Below, in pieces: positions 8,084 to 15,584 of a stretch of DNA of 34,730 bases. Under the pieces are notes generated by a model. The model saw only the letters and a program-made list of their open reading frames with translations, did no database searches and was not told the DNA's origin. The stretch comes from an archaeon. Lineage in GTDB: Archaea; Nanobdellota; Nanobdellia; Pacearchaeales; GW2011-AR1. Every line of letters begins with the position of its first letter. The first letter of the stretch is position 1. The translations under genes and the position numbers were made by a program. The stretch covers positions 1 to 34,730 of the forward strand of contig JAUYLQ010000034.1 of assembly GCA_030699005.1 (NCBI GenBank), written 5' to 3'.

Positions 8084-9832
8084 TTATTCTAAAACAGCTT
8101 TAATTCTTCTCACTCCGGCGGATGAAGATTCCTCTTTAATTATTTTAAATTTTCCAAGTTCGCCTGTTCTCTTTACATGTGGTCCGGTGCATATTTCTTT
8201 ACTGACATACTTTTTGGATTTTTCATCGTAAACATTGTAAACTGAAACTTTTTCCGGATATTTTGCCCCAAACTCTGACTGTGCCCCCGATTTGATTGCT
8301 TCTTTTAAGTTCATTTCTTCTCTTTTTACCGGGAGGTTTTTCCCGATTTTGTCGTTGACCCATTCCTCAATTTTTTTCTTTTCTAACTCAGTTAACTTTC
8401 TCTCAAAATTAAAGTCAAACCTTAGCCTTTCAGGAGTGATGTTTGATCCCCTTTGGACTATTGATTTATCATTTAGAACTTGTCTTAAAGCTTCATTCAA
8501 AAGGTGAGTTGCTGTGTGGAGCTTTTCTGTCTTTTCTGAATGGTCGAGAAGTCCAGACTTAAATTTACCCGCAGAAGCTGTTTTAGAGAGTTCCTGATGT
8601 TTTTTTAACTCTTTTTCATATTCTTTTTCGTCCACTTCAATTCCTTTTTCTTCACCAAATTCTTTAGTTAGTTCTATTGGGAATCCATAAGACTGATATA
8701 AAAAGAATGCCTCTTTTCCTGTAATAATTTTATTTTCTTTTGTTAATTTTTCAAATCGCTTCACTCCACTTTCGAGTGTTTCACCGAATTTTCTCTCTTC
8801 TTTTTCAAGTTCTTCTTTTATCTTCTCTTTGTTGAGTTTATAATCAGAATAAATTTTGAAGACGGGTTCAGCAACTTTTGAAGTAAATTTTTCAATTCCA
8901 AGATTTCTGCCATACCTTATTGCTCTCCTTATCAAACGCCTTAATACGTATCCCCTTTCCATGTTCGAGGGTGTGACCCCGTCAGAAATTATGAATGCTG
9001 CCGCTTTTACATGGTCTGCAATTATTCTCATTGCTTTTTCATTTTCTTTGTAACTTTTTTTTGAAATTTCTTCAATCTTTTTTATAATTGGCGCCCACAT
9101 ATCCGCAAGATAATTGTCTTCAAGTCCGTTTAATATCGCAACTGTTCTTTCAACTCCGCCTCCAAAGTCTATATTTTTTTGTTTTGCTGGAGCATAAGAC
9201 CCATTTTCATTTTTTATGTACTCCATTAAGACGTCATTTCCTATTTCAACCCAATTTTCATCTTTCGGATTATATTTTTTTGGGGCTTTTTTCCCGTTCG
9301 GTTTCCAATAAAACATTTCGGTATCGGGTCCGCATGGCCCTGTTCTTCCCGCAGGACCCCACCAGTTGTCATCTAAGAAGGCAATTCTTTCTTTTGAAAT
9401 TCCCAGTTCTTTCCAGATTTTTACCGATTCTTCATCTCTTTGAACATTTTTGTTACCTGCAAAAATACTAACAGCATACCTTTCAAGAGGAATTTTTAAT
9501 ATTTTTGTGTGGAATTCAAAAGTCATCTTTATTGCTTCTTCTTTCCAATAACTTCCTAGTGACCAGTTCCCAAGCATCTCAAAAAATGTATGGTGAAAAG
9601 AATCTCCAACTTCATCAATGTCACCCGTTCTTATGCACCTCTGAACATTTACCAGTTTTTTTCCAAGAGGGTGTTTAATCCCTGAAAGAAACGGGACAAG
9701 AGGGTGCATGCCTGCGGTAGTAAAAAGAACTGTCGGGTCATTCTCAGGAACAAGGGATGCCCCGGGAATTTCTTTATGACTTTTTTCCTTAAAAAATTCA
9801 AGATATTTTTTTATTAATTCTTTTCTGTCCAT
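8084..9832 (-). CDS. alaS: alanyl-tRNA synthetase, short bacterial-type form lacking C-Ala
   Basis: Class II synthetase that charges tRNA-Ala. It has 582 residues against about 870-900 for typical AlaRS. Catalytic motifs are of the bacterial kind (SLVPENDPTVLFTTAGMHPL; FFEMLGNWSLGSYWKEEAI; FGGGVERTVAIL). The editing domain is complete in its metal ligands: HTATH at 439-443 and C548/H552 in EICTGPHV. The protein stops at SSSAGVRRIKAVLE, the end of the editing domain, so the coiled-coil and C-Ala (DHHA1) domains used for dimerisation and tRNA recruitment are absent. No separate C-Ala gene is seen nearby. The start has TTTAAA at 9857-9862, centred 27.5 nt upstream. The gene for a membrane regulator follows after one base. 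The short form is probably natural, not a broken gene, because the reading frame ends cleanly. Confidence 0.96.
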   Translation of the reverse strand: MDRKELIKKYLEFFKEKSHKEIPGASLVPENDPTVLFTTAGMHPLVPFLSGIKHPLGKKLVNVQRCIRTGDIDEVGDSFHHTFFEMLGNWSLGSYWKEEAIKMTFEFHTKILKIPLERYAVSIFAGNKNVQRDEESVKIWKELGISKERIAFLDDNWWGPAGRTGPCGPDTEMFYWKPNGKKAPKKYNPKDENWVEIGNDVLMEYIKNENGSYAPAKQKNIDFGGGVERTVAILNGLEDNYLADMWAPIIKKIEEISKKSYKENEKAMRIIADHVKAAAFIISDGVTPSNMERGYVLRRLIRRAIRYGRNLGIEKFTSKVAEPVFKIYSDYKLNKEKIKEELEKEERKFGETLESGVKRFEKLTKENKIITGKEAFFLYQSYGFPIELTKEFGEEKGIEVDEKEYEKELKKHQELSKTASAGKFKSGLLDHSEKTEKLHTATHLLNEALRQVLNDKSIVQRGSNITPERLRFDFNFERKLTELEKKKIEEWVNDKIGKNLPVKREEMNLKEAIKSGAQSEFGAKYPEKVSVYNVYDEKSKKYVSKEICTGPHVKRTGELGKFKIIKEESSSAGVRRIKAVLE

Positions 9833-9884
9833 CGTGAAAAAGAGTCTTAAGAATGTTTTAAATTTTTGTGTTAGGGATTAAAAG

Positions 9885-10280
9885 CTAATTGCTTTCGAGC
9901 TTCTCAAGCTTTGCCTGAATTTCTCTTAATTGGGCTTCAATGTCCCCGCTTTTCAGTCTTGAACTTCCTATTTCTACCCCTTCTTTTTCCGTTTCTGAGG
10001 CAGGACTTTCTTTTTGAAGAATTTTTGGAAGTTTCAGTGCAGGGAGAATATTTTCTATTTTTGAAAAGTTCCTTTTAACTTCGATAAACTTTTTCCGTAT
10101 TAAGATTTTTTTTGATAGCTCTTTAAGCCTCAGATTTTTGTGATTAGATATGCTTTGAGAAATTTTTAGAAGGCTCATTTCGGAGGAGAGCAAGTCCCTT
10201 TTTCCACTTATTGCTTCACCATTGTCAAGTTTTATATGGATGGTGTTTCCTTTGGTCTCTGCCGGTTTTTTCTTTGCCAT
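9885..10280 (-). CDS. hypothetical basic protein with C-terminal coiled coil, 131 aa
   Basis: I do not recognise this family. Residues 1-35 include a short beta segment (TIHIKLDNGEAISGKRDLL), the middle is strongly basic and helical (LKELSKKILIRKKFIEVKRN), and the end is a predicted coiled coil (IEAQLREIQAKLEKLE). No membrane segment or signal peptide is visible. Its ATG directly abuts the stop of the upstream gene (10281-10886), so the two are translated from one transcript and their products may interact through their coiled coils. The 52 bp between this gene and alaS contain the alaS TATA element. Function unknown; a structural or scaffold role would fit but is a guess. Confidence 0.75.
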   Translation of the reverse strand: MAKKKPAETKGNTIHIKLDNGEAISGKRDLLSSEMSLLKISQSISNHKNLRLKELSKKILIRKKFIEVKRNFSKIENILPALKLPKILQKESPASETEKEGVEIGSSRLKSGDIEAQLREIQAKLEKLESN

Positions 10281-10886
10281 TTAAATTTTAGAAAAAATAT
10301 CTCTATCAACCCTTTCAATTTGACTTTTCATTCCCTGAATTTCGCTTTCCCAAGTTGATAATTCTCTTTCTTCTTTTTCTTTTAATTCTTTTGTTTCCTC
10401 AAGGAGTTTTTCAATTTCACTGATTTTTTCTTTTGTTTCTTTGAAAACTTTCAGTGCCTCTTCAAATTTGTCTATTCTTATAAAAACAGGACCCGTTTCC
10501 CTGGGCATTCTATCCTCTTCTTGAATCCCTATCCCTCTTTCCATATTTTTCTCGGTTGATTTATAAAGTGGTTTCATTTTTGGCAGCTCAGGAATTCTTT
10601 TTTCAGGAGTGAACTTTGAAGGTTTGTTAAATTGCGGTTTTGGGATAAGTTCCTGCCTTGTTATTTCGGGTTCTTCATCCCCTTCACTATAACCAGAAAT
10701 TGCGTTTTTTATGGACTCTCTTGAAAATCTGTCTCCCATGCTACTTGACGGAAAACTTGGAAGTTCATTAATTGTACCAGAAGAATTCTCATCCATCTCC
10801 GGAAAGTTGCTTTCCATATTCGGTAACTCAGGAAGTTCAGGAAGACTTAAGTTGGTTTCCGGCTTTTTTTTAGAAAATAATCCCAT
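10281..10886 (-). CDS. hypothetical Pro/Glu-rich protein with C-terminal coiled coil, 201 aa
   Basis: I do not recognise this family. It starts MGLFSKKKPETNLSLPELPE, followed by a Pro-rich, probably disordered region to about residue 130. A short conserved-looking strand follows (GPVFIRIDKFEEALKVFKE), then a long coiled coil to the C-terminus (ETKEKISEIEKLLEETKELK onward). There is no membrane segment. A GAGGT purine motif lies about six bases before the ATG, while an 18-bp palindrome and TATA-like sequence lie further upstream. It is the first gene of a two-gene unit with 9885-10280, joined stop-to-start with no spacer. The N-terminal LPELPELP motif could be a docking peptide. Function unknown. 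Confidence 0.76.
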   Translation of the reverse strand: MGLFSKKKPETNLSLPELPELPNMESNFPEMDENSSGTINELPSFPSSSMGDRFSRESIKNAISGYSEGDEEPEITRQELIPKPQFNKPSKFTPEKRIPELPKMKPLYKSTEKNMERGIGIQEEDRMPRETGPVFIRIDKFEEALKVFKETKEKISEIEKLLEETKELKEKEERELSTWESEIQGMKSQIERVDRDIFSKI

Positions 10887-10900
10887 TTTTTACCTCTAAA

Positions 10901-10918
10901 TATATAATGCATTATATA
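10901..10918. promoter_or_regulatory. 18-bp perfect palindrome in a divergent promoter region
   Basis: TATATAATGCATTATATA is a perfect 18-bp palindrome, 15 bp upstream of the start of 10281-10886 (minus) and on the other side facing tfe. It includes TATA-like sequence on both strands, so it may be promoter core for the minus-strand gene, a repressor site, or both. tfe has its own TATA-like TATTTTAATT at 10988-10997. Confidence 0.5.
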
Positions 10919-11017
10919 CTTTAAAAATGTTATTCCTGATTCTTTCTCTTTTAATTTACGTCTATCTGGAGAATTTTGACCGAAAGCTATTTTAATTCAA
11001 TCTTTTTTAATTAAAAC

Positions 11018-11788
11018 ATGCTAAATGAACTTCTTGGGGAAATTGTAATTTCAGTTGTAGGAAAGCAGGCGACCGAAATTGTGGAACTCTTGAATACTCC
11101 AAAATATGTAAATGAATTTTTGCTTGCAAAAAAGTTGGGAGTTACAATTAATCAGACAAGAAATATGCTCTACAAAATGTCTGACTACGGTCTTGTTTCT
11201 TCTGTTAGAAAAAAGGATAAGAAAAAGGGATGGTATACCTACTCCTGGAGATTTGAAATTTCAAAATGCCTTGAATTTTTGAAAGACCTTCTTTTAAAAA
11301 ATAAAAAAGAAATTGAAGAGGAAATCGCCTCAAGAAAATTGAAGAGATTTTATGTATGTGAATCCTGTGGCCTTGAATATGATGAAGACCAGGCTCTTTT
11401 GATGGACTTTACATGTGATGAATGCGGGGAGGTTTTTACAGTCAAAGATAGTTCTAAACTTATAAAAGATCTTGAAAAAGCCCTTACAAAAATAAATGCA
11501 AAACTTAAAATCGTTGAAGTTGAAGTTGAAAAAGAGAGGGGGAAACTTGACAAAAAGAAGGCGCTCGATTTGAAAAAAGAAGAGAAAGAGATAATCAAGA
11601 AAAAAGCTCTTCAAAAGAAGAAAAGGGAATTAAACAAGAAGGTTCAAAAAGCAGAAAATGAAAAATCTCTCAAAAAGAGCAATAAAAAAGTGAAAAAAGT
11701 TCTTCCTAAAATGAAGTCTGCAGCAAAAAAAGAGAAAATTCGAAAGAAAGTTTCCCCAAAGAAGGGAAAGAAAGTAAGCAAAAAATAG
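11018..11788 (+). CDS. tfe: transcription factor E alpha subunit (TFE) with Lys-rich tail
   Basis: TFE helps open promoter DNA by RNA polymerase with TBP and TFB. An N-terminal extended winged helix spans about residues 1-85 (VVGKQATEIVELLNTPKYVN; VTINQTRNMLYKMSDYGLVS). A zinc ribbon follows with C114/C117 and C133/C136 (FYVCESCGLEY ... TCDECGEVF). After a short coiled coil, residues from about 171 to 256 are extraordinarily rich in Lys. That tail makes the protein about 80 residues longer than the usual 170-180. The frame is uninterrupted through the tail. The start has TATTTTAATT at 10988-10997, about 26 nt upstream. A rhomboid gene follows with its own TATA. The core assignment is firm; the tail may bind nucleic acid, but that is inference. 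Confidence 0.94.
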   Translation: MLNELLGEIVISVVGKQATEIVELLNTPKYVNEFLLAKKLGVTINQTRNMLYKMSDYGLVSSVRKKDKKKGWYTYSWRFEISKCLEFLKDLLLKNKKEIEEEIASRKLKRFYVCESCGLEYDEDQALLMDFTCDECGEVFTVKDSSKLIKDLEKALTKINAKLKIVEVEVEKERGKLDKKKALDLKKEEKEIIKKKALQKKKRELNKKVQKAENEKSLKKSNKKVKKVLPKMKSAAKKEKIRKKVSPKKGKKVSKK

Positions 11789-11830
11789 ATGTTTCTTAAG
11801 GTTTAAATAACCCTTTGCCTTTTTTTCAAA

Positions 11831-12499
11831 ATGGCAGTATATCAAGTTTTTCCGGATAAAAAGAGAAGTGTTTTTAAAAGAATTAGTGTCACAACCTGGT
11901 TGATTATTTTGAATGTTTTATTCTTTCTTGTCTTTTACTTTTTAATTTCGCTCGGAGTTTTAAAGATGGATTATATCGCTTTAAATCCTTCAAATATTAT
12001 TAACCATCTTTACATTTGGACTTTTATCACAAGCATGTTTATGCATGGAGGGTTCTTTCATCTTTTTGTGAATATGCTTTCCCTCTTTTTTGTTGGAAAT
12101 CTTCTCGAGAGAATCCTCGGAGGTAAAAGGTACTTTGCTTTTTATATTGCAGCAGGGATTTTTTCTGGGCTGCTTTTTCTAGTTTCATCTTTTATCTTCA
12201 CAAGTGACTTCAATCTCTATGCTGTCGGAGCTTCAGGTGCCATCTTTGGGCTTATTGGGGTTCTTATGTTCTTGACCCCAAACCTTCCGGTTTATCTTCT
12301 TTTTATTCCTGTTCCCGTAAAAATGAAGTATGCCGCACCCGGGATGCTTGTTTTACTTTGGGTTGTTTCAATAGGGTTAAGCGTTCCAATCGGAAACGCT
12401 GCACATCTTGGGGGATTTTTGTTTGGCGTTTTTTATGGGTTTTATTTAAGAAAAAAATACCCCAATAAAGTAAACTATCTTTCAAAACATTTTAGGTAA
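11831..12499 (+). CDS. rhomboid-family intramembrane serine protease
   Basis: A 222-residue polytopic membrane protein with about six hydrophobic helices. The rhomboid catalytic dyad is present: Ser136 in AVGASGAIFG and His192 in AAHLGG, with His72 and Asn81 in MHGGFFHLFVNM contributing to the oxyanion site. It should cleave transmembrane helices of membrane proteins; substrates are unknown, but several anchored surface proteins are encoded in this window. The start is supported by a clear GGTTTAAATAA element about 25 nt upstream. It is followed after one base by the SpoIIM-like gene, so the two form an operon. The length and motif order are normal for a minimal prokaryotic rhomboid. Confidence 0.94.
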   Translation: MAVYQVFPDKKRSVFKRISVTTWLIILNVLFFLVFYFLISLGVLKMDYIALNPSNIINHLYIWTFITSMFMHGGFFHLFVNMLSLFFVGNLLERILGGKRYFAFYIAAGIFSGLLFLVSSFIFTSDFNLYAVGASGAIFGLIGVLMFLTPNLPVYLLFIPVPVKMKYAAPGMLVLLWVVSIGLSVPIGNAAHLGGFLFGVFYGFYLRKKYPNKVNYLSKHFR

Positions 12500-12500
12500 G

Positions 12501-13106
12501 ATGGTCAAAAGAGGAAGTTTCAATTGGAGGGCATTCCTGGAAGAAGGCTATAAAAATTCTTTTCAGTATATTCAAGAATCAAAAAAATTTATCTATTCTG
12601 CTATCGGGATTTTTTTCTTTTTTTTCCTTGTTGGTTTTTTTGTTCCTTTTCCTGAAAATTTTAAACTTGAAATTTTGAAATATCTCCAGGATCTTATCCG
12701 AGAAACAGAAGGTTTTGGCCTTCTTGATATGATTCTTTTTTTATACGGAAACAATTCTCTTTCGAGTTTCATGGGTCTTTTTTTTGGTTTTATATTTGGA
12801 ATTTTTCCATTTTTGGTTGCATCCTTTAATGGCCTTATTCTCGGGCTTGTTTCAAACTTAAGTGTCTCAGAAGGCGGAATTCTTTCTCTTTGGAGGCTTT
12901 TCCCTCACGGGATTTTTGAACTTCCGGCAATTTTCATTTCTCTTGGATTGGGTTTGAAACTTTCAACTTTTATCTTCGAAAAAAAGAAGTGGGAGTCTTT
13001 AAGGGTCTTTTTTGAAAAGTCTTTTTATGTTTATATTTTGGTCGTTTTGCCGCTTCTTTTAATTGCAGCAATTATAGAAGGAATTCTGATTATTTTTGGC
13101 TCTTAA
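12501..13106 (+). CDS. SpoIIM-like (stage II sporulation protein M / DUF95) membrane protein
   Basis: A 201-residue integral membrane protein with about five hydrophobic segments. The central NNSLSSFMGLFFGFIFGIFP ... NGLILGLVSN and LFPHGIFELPAIFISLGLGL regions match the SpoIIM/DUF95 family, in which the PHG-E-PA motif is the hallmark. In bacteria SpoIIM is part of the engulfment machinery of endospores; archaeal relatives have no established role and certainly not sporulation. It is translated from the same transcript as the rhomboid protease one base upstream. Its last four bases overlap the end of the convergent small membrane-protein gene (13103-13294). Confidence 0.88.
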   Translation: MVKRGSFNWRAFLEEGYKNSFQYIQESKKFIYSAIGIFFFFFLVGFFVPFPENFKLEILKYLQDLIRETEGFGLLDMILFLYGNNSLSSFMGLFFGFIFGIFPFLVASFNGLILGLVSNLSVSEGGILSLWRLFPHGIFELPAIFISLGLGLKLSTFIFEKKKWESLRVFFEKSFYVYILVVLPLLLIAAIIEGILIIFGS

Positions 13107-13294
13107 TTTTTCAAATCGTTTATTCCAAGGACAATCAGGGAAATTCCAAGAACAATAGCAAAAACCGTAACTACGCCCTGAATTAATTTCCATGCCGCTT
13201 CTCCCCAATCCGAAAGAGGCATTCCCGGAACAATCAAGTAAATAGGAACGACAACAAGAACTAAACCCAAGATTATCTTCAAAGCTTTATTCAT
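13103..13294 (-). CDS. small two-helix membrane protein, 63 aa
   Basis: The product has two hydrophobic helices (about residues 4-24, LKIILGLVLVVVPIYLIVPG, and 34-60, WKLIQGVVTVFAIVLGISLI) joined by a short loop GMPLSDWGEA, and a polar C-terminus NDLKN. I do not recognise a characterised family. The start is supported by TTTTAAAA at 13315-13322, centred 24.5 nt upstream. Its stop overlaps that of the SpoIIM-like gene by four bases, tail to tail. It is divergent from the deoxyhypusine synthase gene, with separate TATA elements 27 bp apart. Confidence 0.78.
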   Translation of the reverse strand: MNKALKIILGLVLVVVPIYLIVPGMPLSDWGEAAWKLIQGVVTVFAIVLGISLIVLGINDLKN

Positions 13295-13371
13295 ATGTTC
13301 TTTAGGAGAAGGTATTTTAAAAAAGTTTGGTATTTGGTTAATTTTAAAAAGTGCCTGTATGTCTCCATTTT

Positions 13372-14370
13372 ATGGTAATTGTTAAGGATAATGAGGAAAT
13401 TGCAAGAAAAAACATCTTAAGAATGTCCCAAGAAGCAGAAGGGAAGTCAATAAAAGGATATGACTTTAATCGGGGGGTTCTTTATCCTGAAATATTAAAA
13501 AGTTTTAGCTCAACAGGGATTCAGGCAAGCAATTTCTCAAGTGCTGTGAAAATAGTGAATGAGATGATAAAAGAGAAGGCTTTTATTTATCTCGGATACA
13601 CTTCAAACTTGGTTACTTCTGGAGTTCGTGATGTTATACGATATCTTGCAGAGCATAAAAAAGTAGGGGTTTTAGTCACAACTGCCGGGGGGATTGAAGA
13701 AGACATCATAAAATGCCTTGGAGATTTCAAGCTTGGAGATTTCAGAGCCGATGGGAAAACCCTCAGGGAAAAAGGAATAAACCGAGCGGGAAACATTTTC
13801 ATTCCAAACTCAAGATACTGCGACTTTGAAGAGTTCATAATTCCCATTTTAGAAGAGTTTTACAAGAGACAAAAAGGAACAGGAAAGGTTGTCACACCCA
13901 GTGAACTAATATGGAAACTTGGTGAAACAATAAATAATAGGGAGTCAATTTATTACTGGGCTTATAAAAATAAAATTTCTGTTTTTTGCCCAGCAATTAC
14001 TGACGGGAGCTTGGGGGACATGATTTACTTTTTTAAGTCAAAGCATTCGGATTTTTTGATTGATGTTGCTGAGGACATATGGGCTTTGAATAATACCACT
14101 CTTTCCCCTGAAAAGACAGGGGTCGTGATTTTAGGAGGGGGCATTGTTAAGCACTCAATCTGCAATGCAAATATGTTCAGGAACGGGACAGATTATGCAG
14201 TTTATGTGAACACTGCAGAAGAGCATGACGGATCTGATGCTGGGGCCCTTCCTGAAGAAGCTGTCAGCTGGGGAAAAATCTCTCCAAATGCAAAGTCGGT
14301 CAAGGTTTATGGAGATGCATCAATCCTCTTTCCGTTAATTGTCGCTGAAAGTTTTGCTAAAAATAATTAA
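13372..14370 (+). CDS. dys: deoxyhypusine synthase
   Basis: Deoxyhypusine synthase moves the aminobutyl group of spermidine to one Lys of translation factor aIF5A, the first step of hypusine synthesis. The 332-residue protein carries the NAD-binding and catalytic signatures: TSNLVTSGVRD, TTAGGIEEDIIK, LGGGIVKHSICNANMFRNG, TAEEHDGSDAGA, and EAVSWGKI with the acceptor Lys at 302. The catalytic His of KHH is kept (His261), while the second His is Ser here. I chose ATG 13372, because TTTTAAAA at 13342-13349 is centred exactly 26.5 nt upstream and GYDFNRG is then at the usual distance; a GTG seven codons earlier (13351) is the alternative. It implies that hypusinated aIF5A and a polyamine supply exist. 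Confidence 0.95.
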   Translation: MVIVKDNEEIARKNILRMSQEAEGKSIKGYDFNRGVLYPEILKSFSSTGIQASNFSSAVKIVNEMIKEKAFIYLGYTSNLVTSGVRDVIRYLAEHKKVGVLVTTAGGIEEDIIKCLGDFKLGDFRADGKTLREKGINRAGNIFIPNSRYCDFEEFIIPILEEFYKRQKGTGKVVTPSELIWKLGETINNRESIYYWAYKNKISVFCPAITDGSLGDMIYFFKSKHSDFLIDVAEDIWALNNTTLSPEKTGVVILGGGIVKHSICNANMFRNGTDYAVYVNTAEEHDGSDAGALPEEAVSWGKISPNAKSVKVYGDASILFPLIVAESFAKNN

Positions 14371-14441
14371 TTTCCAAAAATCTTTACTACTCAATAATAT
14401 CTAAGATAAATATTTAAATAGAAGTGGAGATTTTTTACGTC

Positions 14442-15539
14442 ATGGGAGATGAAGAAGAGAAAGCAGGAGAACTTTTTTTGCCTTTTTCAAAAGAAAGTTC
14501 GGAGGGGGAACTTGGAAAAGACTTTATTGATGTTCTCAGAATGGTTGCTCCGGGTACGAGTTTAAGAGTTGCATTGGATGATTTTTTAAATGCAAAGATG
14601 GGTGCTTTAATAGTTCTTGATAATGAAAATCTTGGGGGGATAATCGAGGGGGGGTTTACAGTAAACACAAAATTTAGTGCACAAAAACTTGTTGAACTTG
14701 CAAAAATGGACGGAGCAATAATTCTTTCAAAAGATGCAAAAGACATTTTGAGAGTAAATGCTCTTTTATTCCCAGATATTTCAATAAATACAAAAGAAAC
14801 AGGAACTAGGCACAAAGCTGCTGAAAGAACAGCAAAGCAGGCAAAAACAATTGCGATTGCGGTTTCAGAGAGAAAAAATAAAATTTCAATTTACTATGGG
14901 GATTCTTCTTATCAGCTTCAGAGAAGTTCAGAGATTTTAAGAAGAGCTTCCGAAACCCTTCAAATTTTGGAGAAGCAAAGGGATATCTTTGATGAATATC
15001 TTTCAAATTTAAATGCACTTGAACTGAGAAAACATGCAACGATAACGGATGTTTGTTTGGTTCTGCAGAGAGTTGAAATTATGAAAAGGATTTCAGAGAC
15101 TGTTCAGAGGCTTTTAGTTGAGCTTGGAAAAGAGGGAATGATTGTTAAAATGAGATTAAAGGAATTGATGGGGGGTCTTCAGAGAGAGGAGGAATTAATT
15201 TTAAAAGATTATTTTAGCTCCAACCATTCTTCATCTTTGGGGATTCTTGAAAAGATGGATTTTGATTTCTTGCTTGAGCCCTTAAACATTTCAAGGCTCC
15301 TGTTCGAAGAGCTTCATGATAAAAATGTTTCACCCAAAGGATTAAGACTTCTTGCAAAGACCAACCTTCTTGAAAGGTACATGGATTTACTTGTTGGGAA
15401 TTTTGAAAATTTGTCTGAAATCTTGAGCGCGACCAATGAAGAGCTTTTGAGTGTTCTTGGAAGTGAATCAATGCTTGCATTTTTTAAGGAAGAGATTTAC
15501 AATCTAAAAGAAAAAGTTAACCTGGGTAAAGAATTATAA
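14442..15539 (+). CDS. disA: diadenylate cyclase DisA (c-di-AMP synthase), bacterial type
   Basis: DisA condenses two ATP into cyclic di-AMP. The DAC domain (about residues 30-150) has MDGAIILS with DGA at 90-92 and GTRHKAAERTAKQAK at 121-135. The usual RHR is RHK here, a conservative change. The long helical spine (about 155-290; RRASETLQILEKQRDIFDEY, MKRISETVQRLLVELGKEG) and the C-terminal helix-hairpin-helix region (VSPKGLRLLAKTNLLERYMD) make it a full-length DisA of 365 residues. That is a bacterial architecture, unlike the single-domain DacZ enzymes of many archaea. The last hairpin reads LLSVLGSESMLAFF where family members have a GIG turn, so DNA sensing may be altered. I chose ATG 14442 because TATTTAAATA (14411-14420) is centred about 27 nt upstream; a GTG at 14424 would overlap the TATA spacing. 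Confidence 0.93.
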   Translation: MGDEEEKAGELFLPFSKESSEGELGKDFIDVLRMVAPGTSLRVALDDFLNAKMGALIVLDNENLGGIIEGGFTVNTKFSAQKLVELAKMDGAIILSKDAKDILRVNALLFPDISINTKETGTRHKAAERTAKQAKTIAIAVSERKNKISIYYGDSSYQLQRSSEILRRASETLQILEKQRDIFDEYLSNLNALELRKHATITDVCLVLQRVEIMKRISETVQRLLVELGKEGMIVKMRLKELMGGLQREEELILKDYFSSNHSSSLGILEKMDFDFLLEPLNISRLLFEELHDKNVSPKGLRLLAKTNLLERYMDLLVGNFENLSEILSATNEELLSVLGSESMLAFFKEEIYNLKEKVNLGKEL

Positions 15540-15584
15540 TTGAGAATCTAAATTATTATAAAATCTATTTTCTTTTTAGTTTAG

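Noticed and set aside
9833..10280. A split C-Ala half of AlaRS next to alaS
   Set aside because: The 131-aa neighbour has no DHHA1/C-Ala features, is upstream on the same strand, and is basic and coiled-coil.
12501..13106. Evidence of sporulation
   Set aside because: SpoIIM/DUF95 relatives occur widely in non-sporulating archaea; the name reflects history only.
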